NCBI RefSeq assembly: GCF_047496725.1
Contig: NC_132985.1
Span: forward strand, 6,222,001 to 6,286,000
From: Anoplolepis gracilipes
Lineage: Eukaryota > Arthropoda > Insecta > Hymenoptera > Formicidae
Length of the DNA stretch: 64,000 bases
Direction: 5' to 3'
The notes under the pieces were generated by a model, which saw only the letters and a list, made by a program, of their open reading frames with translations, was not told the origin of the DNA and ran no database searches. Position 1 is the first letter of the stretch; each line of letters opens with the position of its first letter. Shown here in pieces: positions 13,759-26,353 of this stretch. Position numbers and translations under genes: made by a program.

Positions 13759-16700
13759 CTTTTTTTTTGTCAGAGATTCTCTCGTGACGCAAGTCTTGCG
13801 TGTTTACTGAAAACTTCCGGTGAAAAGCAGACCTACTTTGCGTATGATTTATTCGCCAGCGCGTGCACGCGGTTGCAGCGGATGAGTTTTTAATGGCGCA
13901 TAATACGAAAGTAAAATTGCCGGCTTTCGTGGACGCGGGAATTAGATCTTGCGTGAGAGAGGCAAAAGGGTTTTCTCCCCCCTTCACAACGCTTTTCCAT
14001 CATGCATCGAAGGGGAATTACTTAAATAAATTCCTCATCCTTCCTCGATACGGAACCTAAATGATAAGGTATCGCGATGTCCTTAAGAAACTTAGAACCC
14101 AGTTATTTCTATGAAAACTCGATAAGGTCCTCTCGAAAACTTTGCCCTATCAATTGATTAAAAGAGAATCTCATATCACTGCTATTCGTGGTAGCTTTGC
14201 GTTTTCGAGTCTACAAAATTTCGTACTTTATATTTTACGTTGAACGATTTGAATTTTATTATTAATTTGATGAATTTTATTAATTTTGAATTTTCTTTCT
14301 CTCCTGCAAAAATTGCTTATCTTGAGCAGAGAATCAAACAGTCATAATAATCAAAAGATACAAGAGAGGGCAATTTTCAAAAAAAATTATATATAATTTT
14401 ATTAGATAACTCTCTTGTTTATTTTTTATCACACCTGTATATGTATAATATAACAAAAATTAATAAATTACAATAAATTAATAAGAAAATAATTCAACCT
14501 CCTTTATATTTTATAATTCGCAATTTAAGGGTAGATAAATGCAATCATGTACACAATATATATCCTTATCTCGGTTGCTTCGGTCAGTTAGTGGGCCTAC
14601 GTGTACCTGCTGCAGAGGCAGCAGCAATCCCGTCATCTGTTTAAGATCGGAAGAAAGAAAGAGAGAGAGAGAAAGGAAGAAAAAAGATATACGGACAGAT
14701 AAATCACGCTTTCGTGCCTCCCCTCCTTTTTCCTTTTGCCTCTGTCCACTACCACCCACCCCGTTGGCAGCCATGACGACGCGTTTCCCGACGACGTGCC
14801 ATTATTAAGACGCCAGGCGCCGCGACGTCTTGCCGTGCACGCTCTCCTACGTGTATGGTGTCGCCTTCGAATTGCATAAGGAACTTATTCGATCCGTAAA
14901 TCTACTTACACCCGTCCGGCAACACCGGTCTGTGCAAACTTCGCCCTTAATCCTTTCCCTTTTTCCATCTCGTTTACGTAACTAACTACAATTACAGCTA
15001 CGGAAATTCTCAAGTCGAATACGAAGATGACAAAAAGACACGAAGATAATAAAAGATACGGAAATAATAAAAGAATAAACTGATCGCAAATCTTAACTGA
15101 CTTTTATAGTAGATACGTTAGACAATGTACGAGTCTCTTTCTCTCTCTGATTTATTTATCTGCATACAGCCAATAAAAGTAGTTGACTCTAGTCTATAAT
15201 TTTAATAGTGCAATTTAAAAATAAATATCCTTTAAAAAAGAATTTTTTTGGAAAATAAAACTGTTCTACTTTTTAAAATGGCAGGTATTTAAAATTTTCG
15301 CATGTTTAATTATTATCGCAGACTATTAGGAGCGATGTTGGCAAAAAAAAAAAAAAAAAAACTGTGTCAAAAACAAATTCAAACTATTAATGAATCAAAG
15401 ATGTGCACCGAACGATAATAAACAGAAGTAAAGTTACAGGACAAGAAGGAGAAGCTTAAAGATTATCAATCACTGCCAGAGCGAATAATTGCGAGATACT
15501 TGAGAACAAGAGGGAAAATGATTAAAGTAGCGAATTTTCCCGTTTTACAATATGCCTCATTTCTTTTAATAATTTTCCAACCGTGTTATTATTTTTTTTT
15601 TTCGTCCTCAATCGCGAATATCTTTTTTTTTTTTTTTTTTTTTATGCTAAACATATGACAAGGTGAGATAATAGTTTCTTCGAGAAAAATGGATCTCTCA
15701 ATTTACAATGTAGCTTTACGGTTTAAAAACATGAATGAAAACAGAATGTGCGCTCTTGAAATTAGCAAAGCCATTAATTTTTAAAACACCTTTTTACATT
15801 CTCGGCACATGCTATAATCTCTTGCAAACTAGGAAGATTAATACTCTAGATTATTACTTAATCGTACCATCTCACAATGTCTATCGAGCTTAACCGTGAT
15901 TGTGAAATGAAGTATTTCATGAAATACAACCATTAGTTACAGCCACTTTACGATGTTTTGTAACTCGATATAAAAGGTTTGGGACCCGACACGTATGCAC
16001 GATGAAAGCGTTATTAATTTGAAAGCCGTGCGCCCCGGAATTATTGCATGAAACTTTCAGGAAATGTTAGCAATACCGTTACGGATATAACGATGCCATT
16101 GCGGTAACCCTGCGGCATCTCGTTCTCGTACATATTGTACAAACACGAAAGGGTTAAATGTGGTTTACCAATTGTGTACGCGATTAAGTTCCGGTACATT
16201 TTCGCGAAAACCCTCGGAGAAAATTGCCTGTCGAAGGTCAATCGTTCGTTCTTTCTACGCATTAGCCGTTAACTCGTTCGCGGTATCGTGTTTGATTTTA
16301 TACAATATGTTACATGCGTATTTCTCTATATTTTTTTTTTTTTTTTTTTTTCAATACGATGTGCACTGACAGGTTGAAAAGTATCGGCATCGAAAAGTAC
16401 AGGGATTTTTAATTGGATGTCAATATTTCAGATGGTAAATCTAGAAGGGCGTAAAATGTCAGATCTTTTTTCTCTTTTACATCAAGATAGACGATTTTTA
16501 CGTGCACATTTGATCTGTTTTATTTAATAACGAATGAAAGAAAATGTTTTGATGTCAATGAGGGGAATATTTGTTGAGCAAATATTTGCGGGCACTTTTT
16601 TTAAATTTTATAACTCGAAAAATAAATATCTGCGCTTACATCTAACCAAAAATACTGTATAAATATATAATATACAGAAAGAATATTTTCCAATGTATAT

Positions 16701-17395
16701 ATAAACGTATATATAACTTCAAATATAAATTTAACGTGAATAGATAACTAAAAAAGTTTGAATAAATATTTTATCATGTAAAAGTGGAAAAGTAAATATC
16801 AAACAAAAAAGATCAAATATATAATAATAAATTTATGCATTACTTTTGATATTACCTAAAGTTTCTCAGAATTATCTCAAACTTAAATAAATTAATATAT
16901 TATTATATATTTATAATCTTTTTCTGTTTGATATTACTTACTTTTCCATTTTTTCATTTTTGTACGATTGCGAATGTTATCTATAAATATAAACTGTTGT
17001 AAGTTTTATATAAATTTGCTAAGAATATAAGTAATGCAAGTAAACATATAATATTAAAAAATATTAAATTATATTTTATTGTAATATTATATGAAAATAT
17101 TTTTAAAATATTTTACTGACAGCACAAAAAAAAAAAAAAAAAGTGAGTGTACGTAAAATAAAACAATTTTTCTAATAACATCAAAATTAATGTACATGCA
17201 TAAATAATGAGTATCTGACAAAAAAGGAAAGAGTATAATATCTGTAATGCAAAAAAATAAAAATAATTCTAGCAACTATAGATAATATTATACGCTTCGT
17301 GTTCTTTTGTCCTTTTGCCTTTAGATTTGCCTTTCGAAAGGTAAATTACACGCGATTAAGAGACACTCTGTACGCTTTGCGACTTATCAGCTTAC

Positions 17396-17566
17396 CTTGA
17401 TTGTGAACTGTCTGCAGAGCGGCTTGTAGGCATTCGTACCGCAAACGAGAAAGCGATCGGGGCCTTGTCTGCCGAATACTCGTACGTAGTTCTGGCATTC
17501 GTCGTTGTTGCGGCCCTTCAAGTAGCAAAGCTGCCGGTGAGCCTCGGTGCTGGACCATTGCAACCT
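17396..17566 (-). CDS. Sema1a: Class 1 semaphorin, internal coding exon (Sema domain blades 1-2)
   Basis: This 171-bp exon has a CTGTTTCAG acceptor and an ATCAAG|GTAAGC donor and encodes 57 codons in phase 0 at both ends. The product begins RLQWSSTEAHRQLCYLKGRN, continues NDECQNYVRVFGRQGPDRF and ends LVCGTNAYKPLCRQFTIK. Four cysteines sit where semaphorins carry conserved ones: CYLKG, ECQNY, VCGTN and PLC. ECQNYVRV and VCGTNAYKPLC are near-diagnostic of the Sema domain and closest to class 1 transmembrane semaphorins (the fly Sema1a / grasshopper Fasciclin IV type), which signal with PlexinA in axon guidance. It follows directly in frame from ...DLTEIVDQ of the exon at 54657. Because it is symmetric, skipping would keep frame but remove the cysteines. 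The following exon (expected to cover the DG-YVVEKEY...LCPYDP region) was not found between 1 and 17395 and presumably lies outside. Composition is GC-richer than the flanks, as expected for coding sequence. Confidence 0.95.
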
Positions 17567-17699
17567 CTGAAACAGGCAAGATCAAGAGCAAACATTACCT
17601 ACCATCCATACGAATCGGTCTTGGTACGACTTGGCGTAAACCGCCAATTTCTACAGCGAAATCCGATTAGAGGTCAGTCGGCGATTAATTCCTCTCTTA

Positions 17700-18260
17700 T
17701 ATGAAAATCGTGGCGATTTAAACGTAAATCTTATAATCCCCTTGTGCTTTCAATAAGGTAGAGGACGAATCGAATCGATCTGGAGTGCCTGTTGTTCTCT
17801 CGCGCGAAAAAAGGGTCTCGGTTTAATAATTCCCTCGAAATCGCATTAATTTTACGAGTTACCGCTTCGTTCGGCAGATTTAGAGCCGGATCCGCGCGAA
17901 AAATGTAAAGCCGAAAGTTTAACGTTAAAGTCGACTTTAAAGTATAATTTATATCGCGTAAGCTGCACGCGATAGAATTAAATATAACGCGACGTTAAAT
18001 CTTGTTGAATTGTCGCGATCTCGGCGCGCGAGAGATGAGAATAAATGAATACCCGCCGCGCGAGTGCTTGAATTTTAATCCGATGACGACGCACTCGTGA
18101 TAATAATGACAACGTACCTAGGCTTTTTTTTTCCTCTCTCTCTCTCCTTTCACATTGATTCACGCGCATTATTATCTCCCACAAACTGCGAGGGGGGAGT
18201 AATATTACTGTATTATTATTCTTTAGACCGAGATGCGCATTGATGAATAATGATTCGCTT
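17700..18260. other. Unique CpG-containing block next to the 17396-17566 exon
   Basis: Balanced sequence immediately upstream (transcription direction) of the exon, with the palindrome TAAAGTCGACTTTA near 17930 and a TC tract near 18130-18150. No extra exon was recognised. Confidence 0.3.
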
Positions 18261-18366
18261 CTGTAGCAAGAAGGTTGTATTTCCTGACTTCGATCTACAT
18301 CGTTTAAGTTCGCTTTAGAAATGCATCAAAGTCATATTCTTTCACTTCATATGCGAGTACTTTTTT

Positions 18367-18388
18367 CTCTCTCTCTCTCTCTCTCTCT
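18367..18388. repeat. (CT)n microsatellite
   Basis: About 22 bp of CT. Confidence 0.95.
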
Positions 18389-18655
18389 AGATAAATGAAT
18401 CTCCGAAACCCTTTGAACAATTTTTATGCAAAGTAAGATTATTTAAAAGAGTAAAGAGCTTGCGTTAATTGAATTTTTTCAGGTTCACAGTTGGAGTGCA
18501 CTACAAATAAAATTTTGCTCTTGGAAAAAGGAATGACAGGAAACAGCTGTTGTATCATTGACTGATGGAAACCATGTGCGTTTTCAGTCAGATTAAAATT
18601 ATATTAAAATTATTATTTGTTATCGTATGAAAATTCTCTTTGTCTTCCACGAATA

Positions 18656-19157
18656 CAAGGTGTCTACTCAAATCTTGTAAAACAAATTCGCCGATCTTTC
18701 AGATATTTTTATTTTAAATTCTAGGTAAGAGAATATTTTCAAGATTTTTTTGGTGCAATTTTCTAAAATTCTTTCTTCTCACTTATACGAAAAAAAAAAA
18801 AAACACAAAGTCACTTAAATGCTAGATATACAAATATACTGAACTTTCAAAACATTTTTGATCTAAAATCTTTTATTAAAAATTAAAAAATATGCATATT
18901 TAATATTTTATTATTGAATATTTAAAATTAATAACATTATTTTATTATTGAATACATGACAGAGATAGACATATATATTAATATATATATATATATTTAT
19001 TTATAATTTATAAGAGTAAAATGATTAAAGAGAGAGTTTTTAAAAAATTTTCCCAATAAAATTCCATGAGAATTCCCAGATTTCTTCAGTTCAGGTGTAA
19101 AAAAAAAAACCCTGGGAATTCAGGTCTCCATATTTTTTTCCACAGGACATACATCCT
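18656..19157 (+). mobile_element. Dispersed 0.5-kb repeat, copy C (both ends)
   Basis: Left end CAAGGTGTCTACTCAAATCT is the best-preserved terminus. The right end is TTCCACAGGACATACATCCTG. The interior contains an AT microsatellite and an A run. It lies about 1.1 kb upstream (in transcription direction) of the semaphorin exon 17396-17566. Confidence 0.8.
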
Positions 19158-19891
19158 GAATATAAAGTAATTGCGCTTTTAAATGTTGAGCAATAAAAAC
19201 AGACGAGCAAAATGTACTGGAATAACTGACGCGTGACAAATCGTGCGAAAGTTCACAAATTAGTCAGAGGAAGAGGAGAATGACTGGCCGCCCCCTCTAC
19301 AGAAGCTGCTCGAACGAGAAATAGGACATTGAAATTTTTCATCAAAAGGCCGGGAAAAAAGAAGAACCGTCGCGATTCTAATTATAGGACATTATTATCC
19401 GCTCGGTAATATAAAAAGTCAAATGTTGCTTGCCGTGACTCGGTGTTCTCAGTCCCTTATTTAAACCGACCATCTCGTAGCCCCGAGGTAACGTTGAGAG
19501 ACATGGAGTGAACGAAACAACAAGGAGAGAAGAAGGTAAGGAAAGTGGATGGGCAGAGGTAGGTTACGACAGGAGCTGCAGCTGCATACTACCAAGCAGA
19601 AATCCTTGAACAAGCTATTCAGCTTCTACCTTGGTACTGTGTTATATCTTTACGACGTCTCATGGCCAACCGGAAAATTCCAGTTTTCTCGATAATTTCG
19701 ACCGGTCATACCCTGATAAAACGAGCGTGGTACGTAAACTGCACATTTGCAATAAAAAGTTTTCTATCATTGATGCGTTTTCTCCGAAAGCTCAAGCTCA
19801 AGCTCCCCCGCTGAATTTTCTGTTATTGCGATCGACGAATTTTTTTTAAACAACATAAATATTTCCAAAATGTTAAAAAGGCAATAAATAA

Positions 19892-20145
19892 TTTTGTAAA
19901 TAATGTCGCAGAAAATGTATTGACCTTTCGGATAGTTTGTTTAAAAAATCAATCAAGAATATTTCAATATTTTGTCAAGACATTGAATATACAATTATAA
20001 AAGAATATTTTTTTTTTTTAATTCTCGAGACCCAATAAAATTCTATGAAAATTCTCCGAATAGAAATACAAAGAAATCTTTAGTGTCATATTTGTAAGTA
20101 ATGTCGCAGAAAATGTATTGACCTTTCGGATGGTTTATTTAAAAT
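19892..20145. repeat. 55-bp direct repeat flanking a repeat fragment
   Basis: AATGTCGCAGAAAATGTATT and the following GACCTTTCGGAT occur at both 19892-19947 and 20090-20145 with only a few differences, about 198 bp apart. The stretch between is the fragment matching copy D. Confidence 0.85.
19945..20093 (+). mobile_element. Dispersed repeat, internal fragment (copy C2)
   Basis: The 150-bp segment starting AATCAATCAAGAATATTTC is almost identical to 22963-23111 inside copy D. It is bracketed by a 55-bp direct duplication of unrelated sequence (19892-19947 and 20090-20145), so it looks inserted or copied there, not independently transposed. Confidence 0.75.
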
Positions 20146-20829
20146 TTTTCATTAGCTTTTTTTTTTTTCACTGGCGGATGACGATAGATTTTATTAGTTA
20201 CGAATTAGATAGTAATTCGAAGCGATAGCTCGATCGGGAAATTGGATAACGAGGGTACATTTAGCACGATAGAGAAATCGAATTATGTTCCGGGGAGGCA
20301 AATTATCTTCGAACGTGTCGTTATTCGAATGCATCAAATCCTAAAATCTAATTCCGCTGAATTAATTAAATTTTTAAAAATTACGGGTTATGAGCATGTG
20401 AATAAAATAGAGTATACATAATTTCGTTCTTATTTGTGAAAACAAATATGTCAGGTGATGTTATTCAAATATTTGCGAATCAAAATATTTATCTATATAA
20501 ATGAAAAGATATCAAACATTATCAAAAAATACTATAAAAAAGAAATACAAGCAGCAAAAAAAAAAAATATAGAAATATTATTATATTAAATATTACATTA
20601 TCGTTAAAGAAATCATTTTTTACAATGAAGAATTATTCAAATTAATCGTAGAATATATTTTTATCGCGTGCTTTCACTTTTAAGACAGATGTATAAAGAA
20701 AGTTACTCTTCTCCAATTGAAACTAACAATAAAATAGAAAAATATTTCTGTAATAATTATTGCGTATATGTTTTGATTATATTTAGCGTAAGTAATAAAA
20801 GTTGCTGATTAGAATATCGAAAATCCATC

Positions 20830-21720
20830 TGTTAACTTGATCGTACCACATTCTCGAAGAAGGTGAATACCATTAGCGTTCTTTTCGCGAAGAGCTGACT
20901 AATCCGTGAGTTCGGTCGTACAATTAATATAAGTTAATCGGCGCTCGCTACGTGATTCTTAATTAATTTCCGGATCCTAAATGATTTCTTGCCCGAGAGA
21001 TGGCGAAGGAACCAATTAAGGAACCGAACGGGATTTCGGTTCCGGGTACGGATGTGATTTAGGAACAGTCGCGTGATATATTCCGCTTTTTGTTCTAATT
21101 AGAATACGTCTCTCTCTCTCTCTCTCTCTGTGCGAGAATCCCGACGCTGCTGCTGGTTTTAGGGCCAGAGCGGAAGCAGAGAAACAGCACCGCGAGTTAC
21201 AGCCCGGACTGAAAACTTTCGACCGCAAAATCGCACTGCATATTCATCGAGTAATACGATTTCGAGCCAGTTTCGGGCCTGCGGCGGTGGCCGATTTTAC
21301 CCGTTTTAACCCGCGGATAAATTCGACTTCGCGGGACATATCCATAGCGGGGTGGCATGATGATGGCACATGGCATAATGCGGTTGGCGCCGCACGAAAA
21401 CTTCTCAACGGGAACACGATTTTTCCTTCCCTTTGTTCCGCAGACTGTGATTCGAATATTCCGGCTGGATGCTGTCAGCGTAACTTTTCAGATGGCTAAC
21501 GGAAAAGGAGACACGGGAAAAGGAAGCGTGGTTAACAGGAAAGCGTGCTTATCCGGGAGTAAACGGAAGGGAAGAGATTCGTCCGACAGGACGAGTCTCC
21601 TTTATATTCGTTTTTCTACAGAATTAAGTAATCCGCTTTTTGTACGATCGATCAAAGTTTCTTTTCAAGCCGGAAAGTTTTAATTAAAACCGCATGAGAG
21701 CCGGTATCGGACGAGTCGTG
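20830..21720. other. CpG-containing island with a 9-bp-arm hairpin
   Basis: It includes GGAACCGAA-CGGGAT-TTCGGTTCC (21020-21043), a TC microsatellite (21109-21129) and long balanced sequence to 21700. Frames up to 108 codons overlap (21287-21683) without recognisable domains or splice sites. Confidence 0.3.
21109..21129. repeat. (TC)n microsatellite
   Basis: About 21 bp of TC. Confidence 0.95.
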
Positions 21721-22784
21721 ATGAATTAAGATATCTGTCATATATATTATTCAAACGCCAGTCTCCCGCCTTAGAACTCTATTGACACTGGGACAGAAAT
21801 CGATCAATTTATCTTATACCTACACATAAATTGAGAATATATATTAAATGTGAGAGAAAAATGTCAAAAGAGAATACTGTTATTAGAAATTACTTCAAGT
21901 CGATACAATAAAAAATATATTAACTTGAAAGATTTTAATAGAAACATAATAATGTTTTCTTAAAAAATTATTAGGTTAAAACTTGACATATCTGTTATTG
22001 TTGAAAAAACAAATACATTTATTATTCGAATTATTTATGGCAATTTTTTTACTACTAGAAATTGAATTTTCTTTATTGGATTCAAGTTTAATAATCCTTT
22101 ATCCCTATTTAATTACATTCTTTAACAGCTTGATGTCACCAAATCGTTTCGGTTATAAGCAAATTTTATATTAAAAAAAAATATAAATTAATACAAGAAA
22201 ACAAGAAAAAAACTTAATTAAAATACAACACAAGACTTTCGATATGAATCAATGTGAAAATTATAAACATTGATATATCAAATAATTATATTTTATATAT
22301 TAATATATGAAAAGCTAAAGATATACGTATGTACCTTGTAAATGCATTATGTTGAGCAAGAATCACTTGTTGAATGTAAGTTTTCATTTCTAATAAAATT
22401 TATTTATTTTGCGCGGATATGAATGTTTATTCTGCACTTTTTCCTACACTTCGATGTAATGAAACTCTCAAGTTTACTCTCAAGTATTTCAAGTAACGTT
22501 TCCTATATATCGCACGGAAAACATTTGCAGTCAGGTAATTCGAAAGTTTTTAACGAAGTAACTTAAATATCCTCTTTAGTCGAAATAACAAGAAACGAGA
22601 TAAAGGGGAATTCGAGAGTGTATTGTGCCAAGGAAGTGTGGGACGAGGTACCGTGAAAACACTTGTACTATCCTAGTAAGTAGAATATACGTATTTTCCC
22701 ACAGCCGTCTGTTATACCTGGCGAAAACTGCGAATAAATCCAGCTATAGGCACTAGTCGCAGGAGCATTTCCTGTGAAAATTTC

Positions 22785-23131
22785 CAAGATATCAACTGAT
22801 CTTGTAAAAAAAATTCTCAGAAAATTATCTCATCTTCTATTTTTAGGTATTTTTGCTCAAAATTTCAGCTAAAGAGAATATTTTCAAGATTGTTTTATGC
22901 AATTTTTTAAAATAAACTTTTTTATCGTACACGTTTTACAGATGTACTGAAGAAATCAAAATAAAAAATCAATCAAGAATATTTCAATATTTTGTCAAGA
23001 CATTGAATATACAATTGTAAAAGAATATTTTTTTTTAATTCTCGAGACCCAATAAAATTCTATGAGAATTCTCCGAACAGAAATACAAAGAAATATCTAG
23101 TGTCATATTTTTTCCACGAAATATCCCGCTT
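22785..23131 (+). mobile_element. Dispersed 0.5-kb repeat, copy D (internally deleted)
   Basis: The left end is degenerate (AAGATATCAACTGATCTTG). The interior follows the family, with ATTTTTGCTCAAAATTTCAG and a near-identical match to fragment C2. The right end, TTTTTTCCACGAAATATCCC, is degenerate. Confidence 0.7.
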
Positions 23132-23789
23132 TCGTGGTCAACAAATTGAATATTATGCTCAACTTGAATAAAACGATAAATTAAAGTCATATTCTCAATC
23201 AATTTCAGCGATCATTTTCTCGATCGATTTAATACCATGTATTACGATCCGAATGCGAGATATTACGTTTCGCAAACGTGCCAAATAACAAGAAACGGAT
23301 AATAAATTATATAGCACTTGATGCCCAATAATACATCATTCCAGAACCGCGTGTCAGAGTAGCTTATATATATATATCGTAGAATTACATTACAAGTTCG
23401 GAATTTATAGGCACCGCTAATATTTGCGCGAGTCCTCAGCACTGACCGCTCTTGCCACATTTTCCGCCATATTGCGCTTTATTTACAACTCCACCTAACC
23501 GTCATTATATAATGTACATTTCACGTGATCAAAATTTTGTATAATTCCCTCATATTCCACTTGTCACGTATTTATATAATAATATGTCTAATGGAAATTT
23601 TTCAAGATAGTAGGCGACAAATAATCATTATAGCATCATGTATGTTCTTTATCCATGATATTTTTTGCGTGTTGCTACTATGTAAAAAATGACGAATGTA
23701 ATTTAAATAACAAATATATATAATGAATATAACATATATATGTGTAATAGATAACTTCAATGAAAAATAAAGAGTATTCTTTAGATTTT

Positions 23790-24302
23790 AGAATGTTTAT
23801 TCAAGTCTTATAAAAAAATTTCCTAAAAATTCCATGAGGCATTTTGTTCAAAATTCCAGGTAAAGAAAATATTTTCAAAATTTTTTTCGTGCAATTTTCT
23901 AAAATAAATTTTTATTATACCCATTTTTTAATGCTTTTCACTGTTTACGCAAAATAGACACAAAGCAGCCTTCTAAGTTTCAAAAGCTAGATTTGCCAAT
24001 GAATTATAAAAAACCGAATAACTTTCGGTAAGCTAGCATTTTTATTTGCATACATTTTCATTTTTTTAACATTAATTTAAAAGTTATTAATATAAAGAAT
24101 GTACTGTGCATATTCAATATTTTGTTAAGACATTGGATATATATAAACAACGTAGATAGATATATCGTTACAATAAAACGGTAAAATTTTATCAAAATTT
24201 TTTCCCAGAGTTTAATAAAATTCCCGGAAGTTTTCTGACTTCTCCGAAAAAATTCCATGAGAATTCAAGGTTTTCCATGTTTTTTCCAGAGAATACACCT
24301 TG
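23790..24302 (+). mobile_element. Dispersed 0.5-kb repeat, copy E (both ends)
   Basis: It starts AGAATGTTTATTCAAGTCTT and ends TTTTTTCCAGAGAATACACC then TTG. The interior has AAAATTCCAGGTAAAGAAAA and GAATTCAAGGTTTTCCATG words. Termini are diverged from copy C. Confidence 0.75.
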
Positions 24303-24956
24303 ATATAGTGCGTATATTTCCCATCGATAATATTTTTTATTACATGCCGAAAATAAAGATATTTTTCCGTGAAAACTCAAATAAACAATATTACCACACA
24401 CAAACACACATACACAAAACTGTAGCCGTTCTACCCCTATATTAAACCTATTTGTAATTCAATCTCCGGCACATTAAATCTTGACGGTTGTCATGCGCAA
24501 ATGGCTACTTCAATAACGGATTTTTATTAAACATTGCCCATCAACTCGCATGCCATTACTGTCTCCGTTGCTATTGTGTTTGGAATGAAGTCAGACAAGT
24601 GTAATTTCGCGACCGGAATGCCGAGAGCTGTGTCAGCTGTCTCTCTTTTCAATTTTCCTGCGCCGGCGGCGAAGACGGTTTTGCTTTAACCCGCAGATTA
24701 ACCGGCGAGCGGTCGTCATTTGATGTGTACAGTAGCAGATATATATTGCACGAGTTAGTATTTAATCTAATAACGCGGTTGAAAACGAAACACCTGGCCT
24801 TTTCTTACTCTCCTACACCATTTCTTCAAAATACTTTTACCTGTCAAGATGAAGAATAAAATTGCATTGTGCTCTTATTTCTGTGGCGATAGGACATAAT
24901 ACACACACATACACACATACGCACATATATACATATATACATACGTACATATATAT

Positions 24957-25162
24957 AATTAGCTGACATTTAAAATTTATCTTATAAAATTATAGGCATA
25001 TTTTATAAATCAAAATATAATAAACATATGCATAAATAAATAAATATATATATATTATTTATTATTTTTTTTTATTTATTTATTAATGCATATATTTATT
25101 ATATTTCGATTCCTAAAATAAGCCTATGATTTTATAAGGAAAATTTTAAGTGTCAGCTAATT
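24957..25162. mobile_element. 206-bp foldback element (MITE-like)
   Basis: The left arm begins AATTAGCTGACATTTAAAAT and the right arm ends with TGTCAGCTAATT. The two arms are imperfect reverse complements over nearly 90 bp each, around a short AT centre. A transcript would fold into one long stem. No coding content. Confidence 0.75.
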
Positions 25163-26353
25163 TGAAACATAGTAAATTATTAAATTACATAAAACTATGA
25201 TACTTTCTCTGAATCTTTATGAATATACTTTTACATATTTATACGTTACTATATATAATATTATGTAAAACTATATATAATATTATATAATATTAGATGT
25301 AATATTTTTAAAAATCATCAGATTCTTTCACATACTTATATAAAAAAAAAAAATTGATGCAAATGAAAAGAAGGCAATTTATTTACTCTTATAACTACAT
25401 TTTATATTGAAAAAGATACCGCTCCTTTCATTTTTCTTTCAAAAATACGATATAATCTTGATATAATGAGAATAAATCAATTTATCAGCTGTATATGTCA
25501 CATTGGTCCTAATTCATGTGACGGCGACACGGTGTTCCTTGGGAATTGATTTTCTTTTCAAGAAGAACCGAAAAACAAGTCAGTTTTTTCAATGTTCCAG
25601 ACTGATGGAAGACGTCAGATGGGCAGCTGACACCTTCGGCTAAATTTGTTATGGTCATCACGCGTCCTGTCGCAAAAGTTTTACCCACGTCCGACAAGTT
25701 CTATATAATTTCGATTAAACTTTCCTAATTTTAACACAAGATTAAAGTTCAAAGGTAAACTTAAATACGCGAAAAAAATGATACAAAATGTTTGAAATTG
25801 AAAACTAATTATATCTCTTAATGTCAATTTAATTAGTTTAAAATATTTTCAATTTCTTTAATAAAATATTACACGTGAGAGAGATTTAAAATATTCATCT
25901 TTTAAATTTTCATAAAAAATTCATTTCTTAAATTTCTTATTTCACAATTATGTCAATTGCTGATTTCCTTCTGGTTTCTTAATTTTCTAATTTTAATATC
26001 AAACTTTCTCTTACTATTAATTCTGCATATAAAGTAGTTAAACACATTAAAAGCCACATTTGAAAGAGAAAGAGAGAAAGAAAGAATTCTATAGTGAGAT
26101 CTGTTTAATTTAGTTGTAAATGTACTGAAAAGAAAGAAAATAAAAATTTATCACCCGGAAAAAAACACCCAATTTTCATCAAAAATAAAAAGAAGAAAAT
26201 TTTTTCTAATAATTAATATAACAAGAAAAAGAAAATTCTACACAATGCGACGCAAAGTTTTACTTCAATCCTAGACTTGTAGTTTGGTACAAAACAGCGA
26301 CGGCGCAAAGCGAAAGGAGAAATGCTGTACATAGTTTATTATAAAAATATAAT

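Larger units (their letters stand above)
1..17395 (-). other. Downstream intron of the semaphorin gene, partial (17.4 kb visible)
   Basis: It begins at the GTAAGC donor (17395-17390, minus strand) and runs off the window. I saw no exon matching the next Sema-domain segment. It holds two copies of the dispersed repeat (609-1156, 5843-6262), many AT and A runs, a 10-bp-arm CG-rich hairpin at 1587-1608, a diverged tandem duplication at 10386-10790, and GC-richer unique blocks at 1381-1640, 3520-3640, 4440-4770, 5160-5720, 9830-10370, 11190-11480, 13800-14050, 14560-14900 and 16000-16270. Confidence 0.75.

Noticed and set aside
14643..14653. AGATCGGAAGA, resembling a sequencing adapter start
   Set aside because: Only 11 bases match and the following bases diverge; it is embedded in ordinary genomic sequence.
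25509..25697. 62-codon minus-strand frame
   Set aside because: Reasonable composition but no recognisable family or splice sites; it is in the sense orientation within the intron, yet does not fit Sema sequence.
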